A stretch of DNA of 64,000 bases from Acanthosepion pharaonis (lineage: Eukaryota; Mollusca; Cephalopoda; Sepiida; Sepiidae). A program made the translations under genes and the position numbers. Below the pieces are notes generated by a model. It did not search any database and was not told the DNA's origin. It was given only the letters and a program-made list of their open reading frames with translations. Below, in pieces: positions 54,071-64,000 of this stretch; positions within the stretch are counted from its first letter, which is position 1; the number at the start of each line of letters is the position of its first letter. The DNA is taken from the NCBI GenBank assembly GCA_903632075.3, contig CAHIKZ030002035.1, forward strand, positions 15,001-79,000, in the 5' to 3' direction.

Positions 54071-54082
54071 GTGTGTGTGTAG
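54000..54082. repeat. (TA)n-(GT)n
   Basis: TA to 54064, then GCGTGTGTGTGTGT. Confidence 0.95.
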
Positions 54083-55025
54083 ATCCAATAGAAATGAGGT
54101 GCAGATGTTTCGTGAGATACTCCTTAAGCAAAGCATTGGCGAGAATTGGAATCGTAGAAGCAGCAAAAAAGAAAAAAAACGGAATAGAAACTCTGATGTA
54201 GCTGAAGTAGGCTCCTGGTAGACATGGCTGAAATGACCCGTGGATTAAAGAATGAATAAAACTGTTCGTTGTCTGATTTTTTTTCCTCTCCCGTCTTTTG
54301 TTAAGAAAGTTCGCTTGCATTTTTTCTGGGTTCGGTGGAAATGAAGCCAACGGTGTTTGTTAGTTTTAAACGCTGCTGTGAGGCATTCGCAGGTGAGAGG
54401 ATACAGGTCTTTTTTTTATAGGATGAACAAATTGATTAGAAGTAATTTAGTTTCTTTGTTATTTTTTTAGTTACATTGTTTTCGTTACCAAGTAAGTTGA
54501 CATCAAATAGCTTTCGAACCCACGAAGCCATCTGATTCAATGGTAATCAAGTGTAAGATGATCTCCATACGACAGAACATAACCCGTTGATTTTGTCTGC
54601 CTGTAACAATAAAGGCCTGCGGCACAACATTCACGTACTTGTTCAAATTATTGTAGGGCTGCTTGAATTGTTTTTTTTTTTTGTTGTTGTTGTTGTTGTT
54701 TTTTTTGAGTTAGTGAGATGTTGTGAGTTTCCCGCGTGTCGGTGTATGAATCAAGACAAACACAGTTGTAGAGGAAAATACTGGTATATTCATAAAAGCA
54801 ATTAACAATAGAGTGATTAGTAGAACGAAGGTTGGTTAGTACGAAAACAATATCCAAAGTTTATAGTCCAACGGTATGTACCGGGTAAGCTTATCTGGAC
54901 TGCTAACGCTGACTCTCTCTCTCTGACGCTCTGTCACTCTCTCTCCAGAGCTGACTTATATAAGAGGGACCAGTCCATTACTAGTTAGAAGGTGGGTGCG
55001 CCCCAACAGTTAGTAAGTTAATGTA
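54083..55025. other. no gene recognised; promoter-like patch near 54950
   Basis: 54660-54710 is T/GTT-rich. GACTTATATAAGAGGGAC at about 54953-54970 is a good TATA context and the neighbourhood (54880-55020) could be LTR, but no TG...CA ends or duplications were identified. Confidence 0.35.
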
Positions 55026-55029
55026 TGGG

Positions 55030-55420
55030 AGGAAGCACGGTGGAATAATCGATAGCGGCTCGGATTCAGGAATCGGAGAGCCGAGTTTGTGTATGTGCTG
55101 GAAAGAAAAGTTCTTTCCTCAAAAGACCGCGTAAAGGATGTTGACTGTCAATGCAGAGAAGGCACGGTGAAGCAATGGATAGCGGCTCGGATTGAGGAGC
55201 CGAGTTCGAACTCCAGTCGGATCCATCACATTCACTTACGTGCGAATACCTTTGGGAAAGGTATGAATCCTCTTCTCCTCCCCACACCCGCAGCTATGGG
55301 TAATTAGCAGTATGCCAACTGGTCTACCTCAGAAAGAAATGGTAACCTACTGCGGGAAAAAACTGCCTCGTTAGCCATGTATCAAAACATAGATGATCGC
55401 TTAAGCGTGTGTCACATAAC
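55030..55420 (+). mobile_element. SINE-C with two successive heads
   Basis: GCACGGTGGAATAATCGATA (55038) and GCACGGTGAAGCAATGGATA (55163) are successive tRNA-like heads. The second has box B-like GAGTTCGAACTCC and tail AATCCTCTTCTCCTCCCCAC. This points to insertion of one copy into another or a tandem duplication. Confidence 0.75.
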
Positions 55421-55864
55421 TGACTGGAGTGAGCGCATAGGCGTAGGTTGTGAACATAACTTAATATGGCATTTAATGTTGCAAGGAATTTCTTTACAAG
55501 TAAATGTAAAAGAAAAAAATGACTTACCATTACGTTGGCGTCAATACAGGAAAAGCAAAACTGTAAAGCGCGGGCAAATTCCGCCGTTGTAATTTGTCTG
55601 TCTGCTGTTTACAGTGGACAAACAAATTCTGTTTGGTTAATGCAAATCTCGTTGCCATTATAAAATTAAGATCTACATCCTGATACAATAAAGGTGTTGT
55701 TATTAAATACACATCGTGTAGCGAATTATGCGGAGATGCGGCCTGTTAACAGGTCGGGTTTACCTGGCAGAATGAATCTGATGTTGCAATGCAGGAAATT
55801 CGTAATGAAGCCAGGGTAACATCAACGATAACCTCTACCGTTGCGTTTTACATATGTATTTTAA
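55421..55864. other. no gene recognised
   Basis: Moderately unique intron sequence. Confidence 0.4.
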
Positions 55865-56321
55865 GAATATTATTCCAGGATCATTTTCTGACTTATTCAA
55901 GATGATCTTCGCCCTCTCTAACCTTCTAACTTCCTATCCAAGAGTAACTAATTGCTTCACACGTTTCACATACGATTTGATTTTTATTTCACTGCTCATT
56001 GGACTGTCATAGCTGAAACTCCTGTCTCACGTGCGAAACGTTTTATAGATTGAGTTGTATCTTTCCTAATTGATCACTTTGGCCTTAAGTTGAAATGATG
56101 ATCTTCCTTCTTTTTGTGGCCTCTTGATCCAGTTTTCCTATCTAGTGTTCCCTCTTTTTTAAACTCATTCACTATTCTTTGAATATTTCTTGAATGGACT
56201 TTAAATATTGAAACCAGATTATGAATGTTGAGACCATTACTAAAGGCCTGAATGATTCTTCTTCACAGCATTGCTCATTTGGGAAGACACAGTGGGTTTG
56301 ACCTCATTCTAGGTAAATAAC

Positions 56322-57031
56322 TGTAATGGTGAAACACACTTATTCTATAGTTAATAGACTCTCCCACCTAATATAAGTAGGGGTAGTAAGAGAAACGAGG
56401 GTCAGTCGATGTTGGACGACCGGCTGAACGGTTGAACTCTCTGCCTTCGGGCGGGGAGGAACCCGAACGAGACTACGCCGAAGGGCGGAGTCTCTTTCGG
56501 GGAGGTAAACCGACCCTGAACCCGTTTATACGAGTTCAAAGGGTATATTTTTGGCCGAGCCCACGAGCTCGGAGATCCCACGTTAAACCGGCCTTGTGCC
56601 ACGTGATACCCTCGTGGGAGGTGACTAAATACTAGTCGATGTCGGACGACAGTAGAACTCTCTGCCTTCGGACAGAGAGGAACCCAGACGAGGCTATGCC
56701 GAAGGGCAGAGTTTCGTCCGGGGAGGTAGACAGACCCGATCCAGTTTATGCGGGGTCTACGGGGATTTTTTGGCCGAGCCTACGTACTCGGGAACCATGC
56801 ATTAAATTCGGGCTTGTGCCACATGTAACTGCGTGGGGCAGTTACTAAATAGCGTCGATGTCGGACGACAGTAGTCGACAGTTAGTCGAATACGAAAGTA
56901 GTCAGCGACCACAACAAGATTACTCGGCGTAATACCTATTATATCAAGTCCCTAACGTTTTGTACGTCGAACCTATTTTAGGACCTATTTAGTACAAATA
57001 CAAACCTCCACTGCGAAATAACTTCACAATA
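56322..57031. mobile_element. solo-LTR-like insert, about 710 bp
   Basis: Begins TGTAATGGTGAAACAC directly after AATAAC (56316-56321). AATAAC recurs at 57031-57036. The uninterrupted homologue at 42700 reads GATGAATAACTCAGTG, confirming the empty site. The 3' end reads TTCACA plus two or three extra bases, so the exact terminus is uncertain. TATAAGTAGG lies near the start. Confidence 0.72.
56405..56870. repeat. GC-rich tandem duplication (about 230 + 219 bp) in the LTR
   Basis: GTCGATGT(T/C)GGACGAC starts at 56405, 56635 and 56854. Units share CTCTCTGCCTTCGG, GGGGAGGTA, TTTTTGGCCGAGCC and CTTGTGCCAC. GC content is far above the surroundings. Confidence 0.9.
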
Positions 57032-57115
57032 ATAACTCAAAGGATTTTTCAGTGATTCTTACAACAAATGGTGTCAAGATGGCTAAACGTCTTATCTGAA
57101 AACCGGAAAAAAAAG

Positions 57116-57539
57116 AAGAAACTCGATTAGTTTAGTGTTTAGATATTAAACATTTTGTAGGATGGACAGTTATGTTGTTATGGACAATTTTGATGTTACA
57201 CCCGATGTATATGTACGTTTTATTGAATGTGACAGACAAGGAAAATTTTATAAGTTGTTTTTTTTAATTTTCTAACGGTCTTACTGTATACCATATTTTG
57301 GTGAGTCTAAGTGGTCGCAGAAACTGTCTGTAATGATTATCGTACCAAGCGCTTTCGGACAATTCGTGACCCATTTTCAAGATGTTCCCTGTTTGTGATT
57401 TGTCGTGTTTTTGCGCTGAGTTTATTGCGCGGAACTTTTAGAAATTCTAAAGTAATTCATGACGCGTGGGTAGAACTGACCAACTAATGTTCATTTTTTT
57501 TCCCTGTGTTATTCTTGCTGTACACGGCTTTTTGTTGTC
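57116..57539. other. possible degenerate hammerhead-family sequence
   Basis: Minus strand near 57385-57335 reads CTTGAAAATGGGTC...GTCCGAAAGCGCTTGG, similar in order to 62740-62790. No gene seen. Confidence 0.3.
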
Positions 57540-58700
57540 ACTTACTCTTCTTTTCGAGTTCTGGGTATGACGATAAACTACATCCGGCAGTAAAGCCTCT
57601 GATCGAGAGAGCGGAAGTTTTGAAGGACGTGGAACCACGTCTTAATTGCTCGTCCTGGGTATGACGATAAACTATGTCTGTCAGCAAGGCTCCTGATCGG
57701 AAGACTGGAATTTTTGAGAAGCGTGGTACCACCTCTTGTTGTGGTACGATCCACCTAATTTACATAGTGGAGTACCGACCATATAAATATGGTTGGTACC
57801 GGGAAGACGAGGGAGGAAGAAGAGATCCAATCCAGAGACTCTCCCCGACTGCGACTAAGTCAACCCATTCTACAAGAAACGGTCTTCCCAAGAATATACC
57901 AAAACTATCTGTAAATATTGTGTACACTTTTTTGTTTCAATACATTTTGTTTAAGTGCATTTTGTGTTGTATTATTATTATTCCATGCTTTATTCAAGTT
58001 TCAACACCTCTTAATTTGTATTGTTCCCAAGTCCATCCTGACCAGAGGTGGGAGCATTGGTTATTCAGCAATTCAGGGAATCCCCAAATAAATCACTATA
58101 ATAGTATAAAAGTAGATATTTTATAGTAAAAATACAAGCAATACATATTTATATAAAAAATAACCAACAATGCATCGTCATCATCATCATCATCATCCCC
58201 TTGACTCTTTTAATCGTAGTGGGGGGATCTGAATGCAGAAGCCACACTGAATTCCCTCAATATCAGCCATCAGCAATTCCAGTATAATCATACTTGTCCA
58301 TTGTCCAACCTTTTTTTTGCGTTGGCGTTGGTGTCCTCTCCTACCTCCACCTTCAACGGTGCCTTCCATAATGGTCTTACACAGGTTGTCGTGCTCTATA
58401 ACGTATCCAAACCACGCCATTGATCTCCGTTTGACAGTGGCGAGAAGAGGGACCTGGTGACCCACAAAACTTTCAACCCTTTTCCTGCACAAACTCATCA
58501 ACAATACGTATTTATAGTAAAATAATCAACAATAACATTTTTACTCAAAACGACCAGCAATACATTTTATCTGTAGTAGAAGGCATGTAATTCCGTTCAA
58601 AATACATATAGTTGAAGACATAAAATTGTCTTTAAATAATTTATATTTCGGAATTAAATAACCCATAGGGATGTTGATATGCCGCTAATCCAAATCAACC
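57540..58700 (-). mobile_element. satellite element, two heads, interrupted
   Basis: Heads at about 57555-57650 and 57655-57745 (GGGTATGACGATAAACTA, GATC...GAAGTTTTGA), another head part near 58010-58060, degenerate 32-base units (AACCAACAATGCATC; ATAATCAACAATAACATT) and the end GAATTAAATAACCCATAGGG...GATATGCCG at 58650-58690. 58180-58500 between them looks like inserted unrelated sequence, including a (CAT)n run at 58168-58197. Confidence 0.65.
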
Positions 58701-59380
58701 AATTATCTTCTTATGTTCTTTCTTTATATTTAAAAAAAAACGTATGAAAACCACGTTTGTGTTGTATTTATTTCTTTTGATAAGGTTGAATTAATTTATT
58801 TTGAATGTTTTCATTCTTATCAACAACAAGTCGTAACACCTCTCGCAACAAACCCTTTAATAACAGTTACCTCGTCTATTGCAATCCTGTAGCCTCTCCT
58901 CGCTTCGCCTAGAACAATACAGGTATAATATTACAATGTAATCGTTATGGTTTTAAGATTAATTGTAACTAGCTTAAAAGGCGGCCTATCTGGCAGCATT
59001 TAAGCTAGCTCCTACGGAGAGCTCTTAATTGGGCCTTCATCACTATAGATAGGGAGTATGATGCGACAGACAAGAAACTATAGAACTCAAAATTAATCTC
59101 TGCATTTCAATATTAATATTTAAACTTATCTTTTAAAAGTTCAACGATAATTCTTCTGCCGCTATTGAATTTAAAGACAAGTTCATGTACGTAGGTCTTT
59201 ATTTTCCGTAAAAACAATTATTTTTATTTTTAAAAAAATCACGTAAACAATCTCCTAAAATAATCGCATTAATGAAAACTTGGGAATCCGAAATTTTAAG
59301 GCTTGCGGATTCGGATCCGGTCCGGAATGTTCTTTTATTTGCTCACGGGGTTTACCTGTATCTATCTATAGTTCTGAGAT
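58701..59380. other. no gene recognised
   Basis: 59270-59340 is the dispersed block also found at 4310 and 60235. Confidence 0.4.
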
Positions 59381-59384
59381 GAGG

Positions 59385-59690
59385 GATTATGTACACTATT
59401 TACATTATTTAGACTATTGTCCTCATCTTTGTCGCCATATTTATTGCAACGTTTCGGTCATTCAGTATCTATCTATATTTCTTAGATGAGGTATTAGGTA
59501 CACTATTTACGTTATTCGGACAATTGTCCTCATCTTTGTCGCCATATTTATTACGTTTCGGCCTTTCAGTATATGTCTATATGTCTGAGATGAGGTATTA
59601 TGTATACTGTTTACTTTGTCGCCATATTTATTACAATGTTTCGGCCGTTGTACGCTCCGGCCTTCTTCAGGTGGTTGGAATGTCGAACTG
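59385..59690 (-). mobile_element. SINE-D: three tandem 3'-end copies
   Basis: CCTCATCTTTGTCGCCATAT and TTTCGGCC recur with a period near 105, each preceded by TCTATCTATA-type sequence. Only the last continues into the body. The first two are 3' ends alone. Confidence 0.8.
59633..59670 (-). ncRNA. hammerhead-like core within SINE-D
   Basis: Minus strand CTGAAGA, one unpaired A, five-pair stem II GGCCG/CGGCC, GAAA, minimal stem III and GTA-type end follow hammerhead order. No complementary stem I is visible, so a working ribozyme is doubtful. The motif recurs in the other SINE-D copies. Confidence 0.35.
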
Positions 59691-59707
59691 AACCCTTTCT
59701 TTCGCTT

Positions 59708-60010
59708 GCTGAGGACACATGGCACAGTGGTTAAAGGCGTTGGTTTGATCCAGTGACAGGACCCAAAAGAGTGTGAGTTCAATACCCAGTTAAGGCAGTG
59801 GAGAACTTGGAGAGGGGAATTAACAGTAGATAACTGATAACTGACATACATTAAACATGGCACGTGGAACTAGAACAGTCTACCCCAGTCAGCGTAATAA
59901 AGGGTTCAGTTCGACATTCCAACCACCTGAAGAAGGTTGGAGCGTACAACGGCCGAAACGTTGTAATACATATGGTGTCAAAGATGAGAACAATAATCCG
60001 AATAATGTAA
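59708..60010 (+). mobile_element. SINE-D copy 5, facing copy 4
   Basis: GAGGACACATGGCACAGTGG, B-box-like GAGTTCAATACCCAG, CTGAAGAAGG...GGCCGAAACGTTGTAA (59927-59965). Confidence 0.85.
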
Positions 60011-60635
60011 ATGGAGTCTACCTGATCCCAAAATTTTATATGTTGAGCTCCGGAATCTAGGGGTAAAGTTAAGAACACGGACAATTTTATTTTGAAACAC
60101 TCTAATTTGAGAACAGTAACTTTTTTTTCGTTTGAACATGGGCTATTGGAAGTTAGATAGTTCTGCCCCTTTAATTGCTTTTATCAGTAGAAGCCAATAT
60201 GGCGGAATCCGAAAATAATCGAAGTAATGAAAATTTGGTTATCCCAAATTTCAGGATTGCGGGTCCGCATACGGCCCGGAATTTTTTTAATTTGCTTATG
60301 GAGTCGGCCTGGTTCCAAAATATGTTGGACTACGGCCTCTAGGAGTAAATTCGAAAAGTTGTGACACAGTGACACACTGACATTCGAATTTATTATATAG
60401 ATGGTAATATGAAGGAAAACCGTTTCCATACATGAAACATCAGCATTCATTGTGCGAACAGTTCGCGTTAGTGTCAGTCGAAATTTATGAAATATTTTTT
60501 GTTATAACAGCTATTAAGGAAAATAGTTTGCTGACATCTATTGAATGTTATCGCACTTTTATTAAAAGTGAAAGTTTCCTTCCTAAACTTTTGCTTGAAG
60601 AAGTGTGGAAAGTCAACATCATACCAGTATCTGTC
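60011..60635. other. no gene recognised
   Basis: Dispersed block at 60235-60290. 60355-60400 (GTGACACAGTGACACACTGA) looks like a repeat 3' end of unknown class. Confidence 0.4.
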
Positions 60636-60639
60636 TATA

Positions 60640-60950
60640 TTTCTGAGATGAGGTATTATGTATATTATTTAGATTATTCGGGCTATTGTCCTCATCTTTG
60701 TCGCCATATTTAATACAGTACGTCTCCGTCCTTCTTCAGGTGGTTGGAATGTCGAACTGAACCCTTTATTTCGCTCACTGGGGTAGACTGTTCTAGTTCC
60801 ACGTGCCACGTTTAATGGATGTCAGTTATCAGTTATCTCCTGTTAATATCCCTCTGAAAGTTCTCCACTGCCTTAACCGTGTATTGAACTCACACTCTTT
60901 GGGTCCTGTCACTGGATCTAACCAACGCGTTTATCCACTGTACCATATGT
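60640..60950 (-). mobile_element. SINE-D copy 6
   Basis: Minus orientation, full: TGAGATGAGGTATTATGTAT near 60645 (3' end) to CAACGCGTTTATCCACTGTA, then CCATATG, near 60945 (head). Confidence 0.82.
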
Positions 60951-61590
60951 CGCTGCTGTTGGAAGTTTTCAAGGGGCCTTTTTTGTTGTTACTGTCTGAT
61001 TCTATAGCACCAGTCCATGAGATCTGATGAAGAATAGTCCTCACAAAGACCAACAGGGTTAATTCACTCGGATCTATTTTGAATAATAGATCTGAGAAAA
61101 ATGGCTGACATAAACGGTTTCGACGGATCGTGATTTCCGTATGGATGCCATGCATAGCGTCAAACCCGTTCAAAAATAGCTAAACTGTCAGTTGTATACA
61201 ACCACTTTCTAACATCGGAAGGACTTCGAGTGGATGAAGCCTGTAGCTCGTAACGAGTACGCTTATTCTTTTAACGTCGTGGACTGACGCTACATGATCA
61301 CAAAAGAAGAACTTTACAAAATAACAGAAATTACATCGCATAAGGACTTTTAACAACAGTAAAAACTAAAGCATTGTAAATCGAAGAGAATAAAATTACA
61401 TAATTAATATGTTGATCTTCCAAGCTACTTCAAACAAAAGGTTAGGAAGGAAACGCCCCACCAATACAAGGAAAGAGCGATAACACTCACTGGACATGAG
61501 AAACTTATTTTACTGAAAAATTGTTTTAATAGAAATATTTTATAAATTTCAACCGAAAATAGCACTGGCTCCTCGGTCCACGAATATCGA
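60951..61590. other. intron sequence, no feature
   Basis: Unique-looking; no gene recognised. Confidence 0.4.
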
Positions 61591-61719
61591 ATGTTTCCTT
61601 ATAGGGAAACGGCTAAGATACCGTTACCAGATGCCGAAGTGTTTAGAATTTTAATATGCGTTTTAAAAAAAATATTTCAAGTGAAGCTACCATACAATAA
61701 CTGCTTTCTTGCTTTACAG

Positions 61720-61881
61720 GGGAAATGTCAGGGCGCACGGGTTGAATGCGTCGCACTGCCGGAAATGAAAGAGGAGCAGATGTCACGTGCTTCCGGTAAA
61801 AAGAAGAAAACAAAAGAGGTGGCCGCTAAACAAAAGAAGACGAAGAAGAAAAGTAAGCCGAAGAAAAAGACAAAGAAATAA
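61720..61881 (+). CDS. terminal exon of the Cys-rich protein, Lys-rich tail
   Basis: Pyrimidine-rich acceptor CTGCTTTCTTGCTTTACAG, then 53 codons to TAA: GKCQGARVECVALPEMKEEQ, then about 30 residues made almost wholly of Lys, Thr and Ser (KKKKTKE...KQKKTKKKSKPKKK). Phase 0 fits exon 2. Two further cysteines could complete a zinc site. The basic tail suggests nuclear or nucleic-acid location (inference). AATAAATAAATAAAATG overlaps and follows the stop and offers poly(A) signals. GC-richer than its surroundings. Confidence 0.72.
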   Translation, partial: GKCQGARVECVALPEMKEEQMSRASGKKKKTKEVAAKQKKTKKKSKPKKKTKK

Positions 61882-61892
61882 ATAAATAAAAT
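61878..61892 (+). terminator. poly(A) signal candidates
   Basis: Overlapping AATAAA copies starting at the stop codon. Confidence 0.45.
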
Positions 61893-62215
61893 GAAAAATT
61901 CGAGATTCCTGTTGAACGACTTTCTCATTTTAAATTGAGTGGATGAAACGGCATAGTTGATAAAATCGAGAGCGTTTCTAGAAAACTGTCTCTAGAAAAC
62001 TGTTTCTAGAAAAGTGTTCTCAATGCGATAACGACAATGACAAAAGCAAACGGTTGTAAAACAAAATCTTACACTTTAACCAAAATAATGATGACATATT
62101 AGATATTTGTATTAATTCAAATTAAAGCAAATTAATTATTATTTAAAATTAGTTGATCATAATCTGTTTATACAGTTTTTAAAAACTTATTCCTGAAAAA
62201 TGCTGCTAATCCGTC

Positions 62216-62224
62216 TAATCTCTC

Positions 62225-62308
<84 letters not shown>
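62216..62308. repeat. (CT)n-(TA)n
   Basis: CT to 62271, then TA. Confidence 0.95.
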
Positions 62309-62311
<3 letters not shown>

Positions 62312-62532
62312 AAGGTAACAAATGCGTTGGTATATAATCCAAATTGATCCTAGTAATATAAAATATTAAAAGTGATCCACAAAAAGAGCTCAATGTATTC
62401 ATTATTGCAGAAAAAATAATTAATTAAAATAAAATACCAAATCACCTCATATAGGTAATAGCCTATTTCGGCAGACGAAGATATCTGTCTTCTGTCTTAT
62501 CAACTCTGTTGTGACCTGAATTCAGGTCAAAA

Positions 62533-62535
<3 letters not shown>

Positions 62536-62607
<72 letters not shown>
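62536..62607. repeat. (TA)n tract
   Basis: Pure TA, preceded by the 16-base palindrome GACCTGAATTCAGGTC at 62513. Confidence 0.95.
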
Positions 62608-62611
<4 letters not shown>

Positions 62612-63250
62612 AATACAACAGACAAGTTGTTTTTATTTAGTTTTTTTTATACAATTTCTCATGCGATCTAATATTTTTTTTTCTTTTCGGATGATAAATT
62701 ATATAAAAACTGTTCGAATGTTCTTTTTATACGGGCGCTTTCGGCTATACATTTAGCCATTTTCAAGGATTAAATATTTTAACTGTTAAATAAGAATAGT
62801 TTGTTGTATGTATCTTTTGGAAAATGGTTTCATTTTTCAAAACACGGTCAAGATATTATGTCCATGTTCATAGTTAATATTATTAAGTGTTGGTTTTATT
62901 TGTTTTTATTAATAAGGCTTCCATTATTTTAGCCTTTTTTGCATGTAGATGATGCTATTATATTAGTGTGTCAACAAGTATGCTACGAATAGTGCTCGGT
63001 AGGTGTCCATGAATATTTAAATGAGATTTAATGGAGCTATGGTCAGGAAGGTGTAGAGTGAGTTGGCGTGTCAAATATGTTGTAGTGTGGCCTATATAAT
63101 TATTTACGAATTTTGATTGATTTATATATTTTTTATATTTTTTATATTTTATATTATTTTTTTTATCATCCGAAAAGAAAAACATTATTAGATCGCATGA
63201 GAAATTATATAAAAACCTAAATAAAAGGACATTGTTTGTCGTATTCAATG
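62612..63250 (-). mobile_element. PLE remnant between inverted ends
   Basis: ATTGAATAC...TTTCTCATGCGATCTAAT (62612-62700) is inverted at 63164-63249. Between them, minus-strand GIY-YIG sequence. At 62740-62790 (minus) TTGAAAATGGCT...AGCCGAAAGC has a four-pair stem II and GAAA of a decayed hammerhead. Confidence 0.8.
62880..63150 (-). pseudogene. PLE GIY-YIG endonuclease fragment
   Basis: FVNNYIGHTTTYLTRQLTLH, then SIKSHLNIHGHLPSTIRSIL; closely related to the 13480-13560 copy (NNYIGYTTTCLSRRLTLHL). Confidence 0.85.
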
Positions 63251-63286
63251 AAATGTGCATGAAAGAAGGATTGCTGCCTAAATAAA

Positions 63287-63300
63287 CACACACGCATACG

Positions 63301-63371
<71 letters not shown>
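63287..63371. repeat. (CA)n-(TA)n
   Basis: CA to 63352, then TA. Confidence 0.96.
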
Positions 63372-63606
63372 TAAAGACATTTTATTATGTTTAACGTTGT
63401 TATTTTATAGATACAAGTATTTAAGTAAATGCTCTGTTTATGATAAACAGTATTAAATAACATTTACCGGCCTGAATGTCCGAGAAATTTTCATAGAAAA
63501 TATTCGTTCTTTGACAGGATTCGAACCTGCATCCTATACGGAACCGTCATATACGCTGACGTGTATCTATAAAATAACAACGTTAAACATAATAAAATGT
63601 CTTTAA
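63371..63606 (-). mobile_element. SINE-E inside a perfect 45-bp inverted repeat
   Basis: Arms 63371-63415 and 63562-63606 are exact reverse complements. Between them, the minus strand reads the SINE-E head (CACGTCAGCGTATATGACGG), box B GGTTCGAATCC and the CCGGTAAATG tail. Confidence 0.88.
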
Positions 63607-63638
63607 TAAATAAATTGTCGGACCTTGTCCATTTCTTA

Positions 63639-63639
<1 letters not shown>

Positions 63640-63665
<26 letters not shown>
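63640..63665. repeat. (TA)n tract
   Basis: Short TA. Confidence 0.9.
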
Positions 63666-63669
<4 letters not shown>

Positions 63670-63699
63670 ATTATGTTCACCATGTACAAGGTTAAAGAG

Positions 63700-63890
63700 C
63701 CACTCGAGATAGGGGGTTACAGCAGGAGGGGCACTGTTTATCGTGTTATGTGGGGAGGATAACTGTTGACCCTAGACTTGAACAGATTAAGTTTGTAGAG
63801 ATCGGGAAAGCATCCTCTTGGGAAAGTGTTCCACAAAACAGCGGTTCATGGGAAGAAGCTACTCGAGTGAGATACGAAGAAACGAGGGTG
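63700..63890. mobile_element. interspersed repeat R1-related fragment
   Basis: AGTGTTCCACAAAACAGCGG and GAGTGAGATACGAAGAAACG parallel the GGGAGTTCCACAGGCGAGAG...GTGAGACATGAAGCTATTAG part of 26194-26640. Confidence 0.5.
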
Positions 63891-63894
63891 GTCA

Positions 63895-63916
63895 CCTATC
63901 TATCTATCTATCTATC
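63895..63916. repeat. (CTAT)n microsatellite
   Basis: Five CTAT units. Confidence 0.9.
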
Positions 63917-64000
63917 ACTGTCTATTCATATCTATCTGGCTTACGCCTAGATCACGTTCAAAGCCCATTTTGGGTACGATCACCAAACTAAAGCAAAGTT

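Larger units (their letters stand above)
55865..57115 (-). pseudogene. Tc1-like transposase N-terminal half, split by an LTR-like insert
   Basis: Matches 42320-42785 from TATTATTCCAGGATCATTTTC to CAAGATGGCTAAACGTCTTA. The minus strand begins MSNAVKKNHSGL near 56280 and later reads YVKRVKQLVTLG and VRRLERAKIILNKSEND. 56322-57031 is foreign. Confidence 0.75.

Noticed and set aside
54880..55020. Host promoter from the TATATAAG motif
   Set aside because: No exon follows; surroundings look like a retroelement LTR fragment.

Overview
The window looks like intergenic and intronic DNA from an animal with a large, repeat-packed genome. AT-rich sequence, dozens of long (TA)n tracts, GATA arrays, several tRNA-related SINE families, Penelope-like elements (PLEs), mariner/Tc1/pogo DNA transposons, Helitron-like ends and solo LTRs together suggest a mollusc, most likely a cephalopod. 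That assignment is inference from repeat style. No species-diagnostic gene was recognised, and no rRNA gene, true tRNA gene or CRISPR array is present.

Host genes are sparse. The best is a plus-strand three-exon model with matching splice phases: 39025-39077, 51546-51648 and 61720-61881. It predicts a 105-residue protein with three CxxC pairs and a very Lys-rich tail, and its introns of 12.5 and 10.1 kb are filled with mobile elements. A second, weaker exon candidate lies at 2938-3070.

Layout: 0.2-2.9 kb, microsatellites including a GATA array spaced by a 12-mer, then a polypyrimidine tract. 3.4-5.8 kb, fold-back repeats, a Helitron-type end and SINE-E. 5.8-7.4 kb, a mariner with a tandemly triplicated end and an internal palindrome. 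7.4-11 kb, a 5S-tRNA SINE, a LINE remnant and SINE-B. 11-13.8 kb, a PLE split by a 1.77-kb LTR-like insert. 14-15.6 kb, hammerhead-ribozyme-like sequences. 16-20.8 kb, SINEs, a Tc1 palindrome, a 1.2-kb 32-bp satellite and a mariner MITE. 21-30 kb, repeat M, a solo LTR, SINE-D, LINE fragments and a second 5S-tRNA SINE. 30-38 kb, composite satellite elements, a solo LTR and a palindromic hammerhead pair. 39-62 kb, the three-exon gene whose introns hold a minisatellite, nested Tc1/pogo/SINE/LTR/PLE copies and another hammerhead. 62-64 kb, a PLE endonuclease between inverted ends and a SINE-E inside a perfect inverted repeat.

Family labels are mine. SINE-A to SINE-F are tRNA-related families (F has a 5S rRNA-like head). 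R1 and M are unclassified interspersed repeats. 'Satellite element' is a composite repeat with a conserved head, a variable run of about 32-bp units and a conserved end. The main biological theme is PLE-associated hammerhead-like ribozymes in several sequence families, often in fold-back form beside (TA)n tracts, plus many datable nested insertions with readable target-site duplications.
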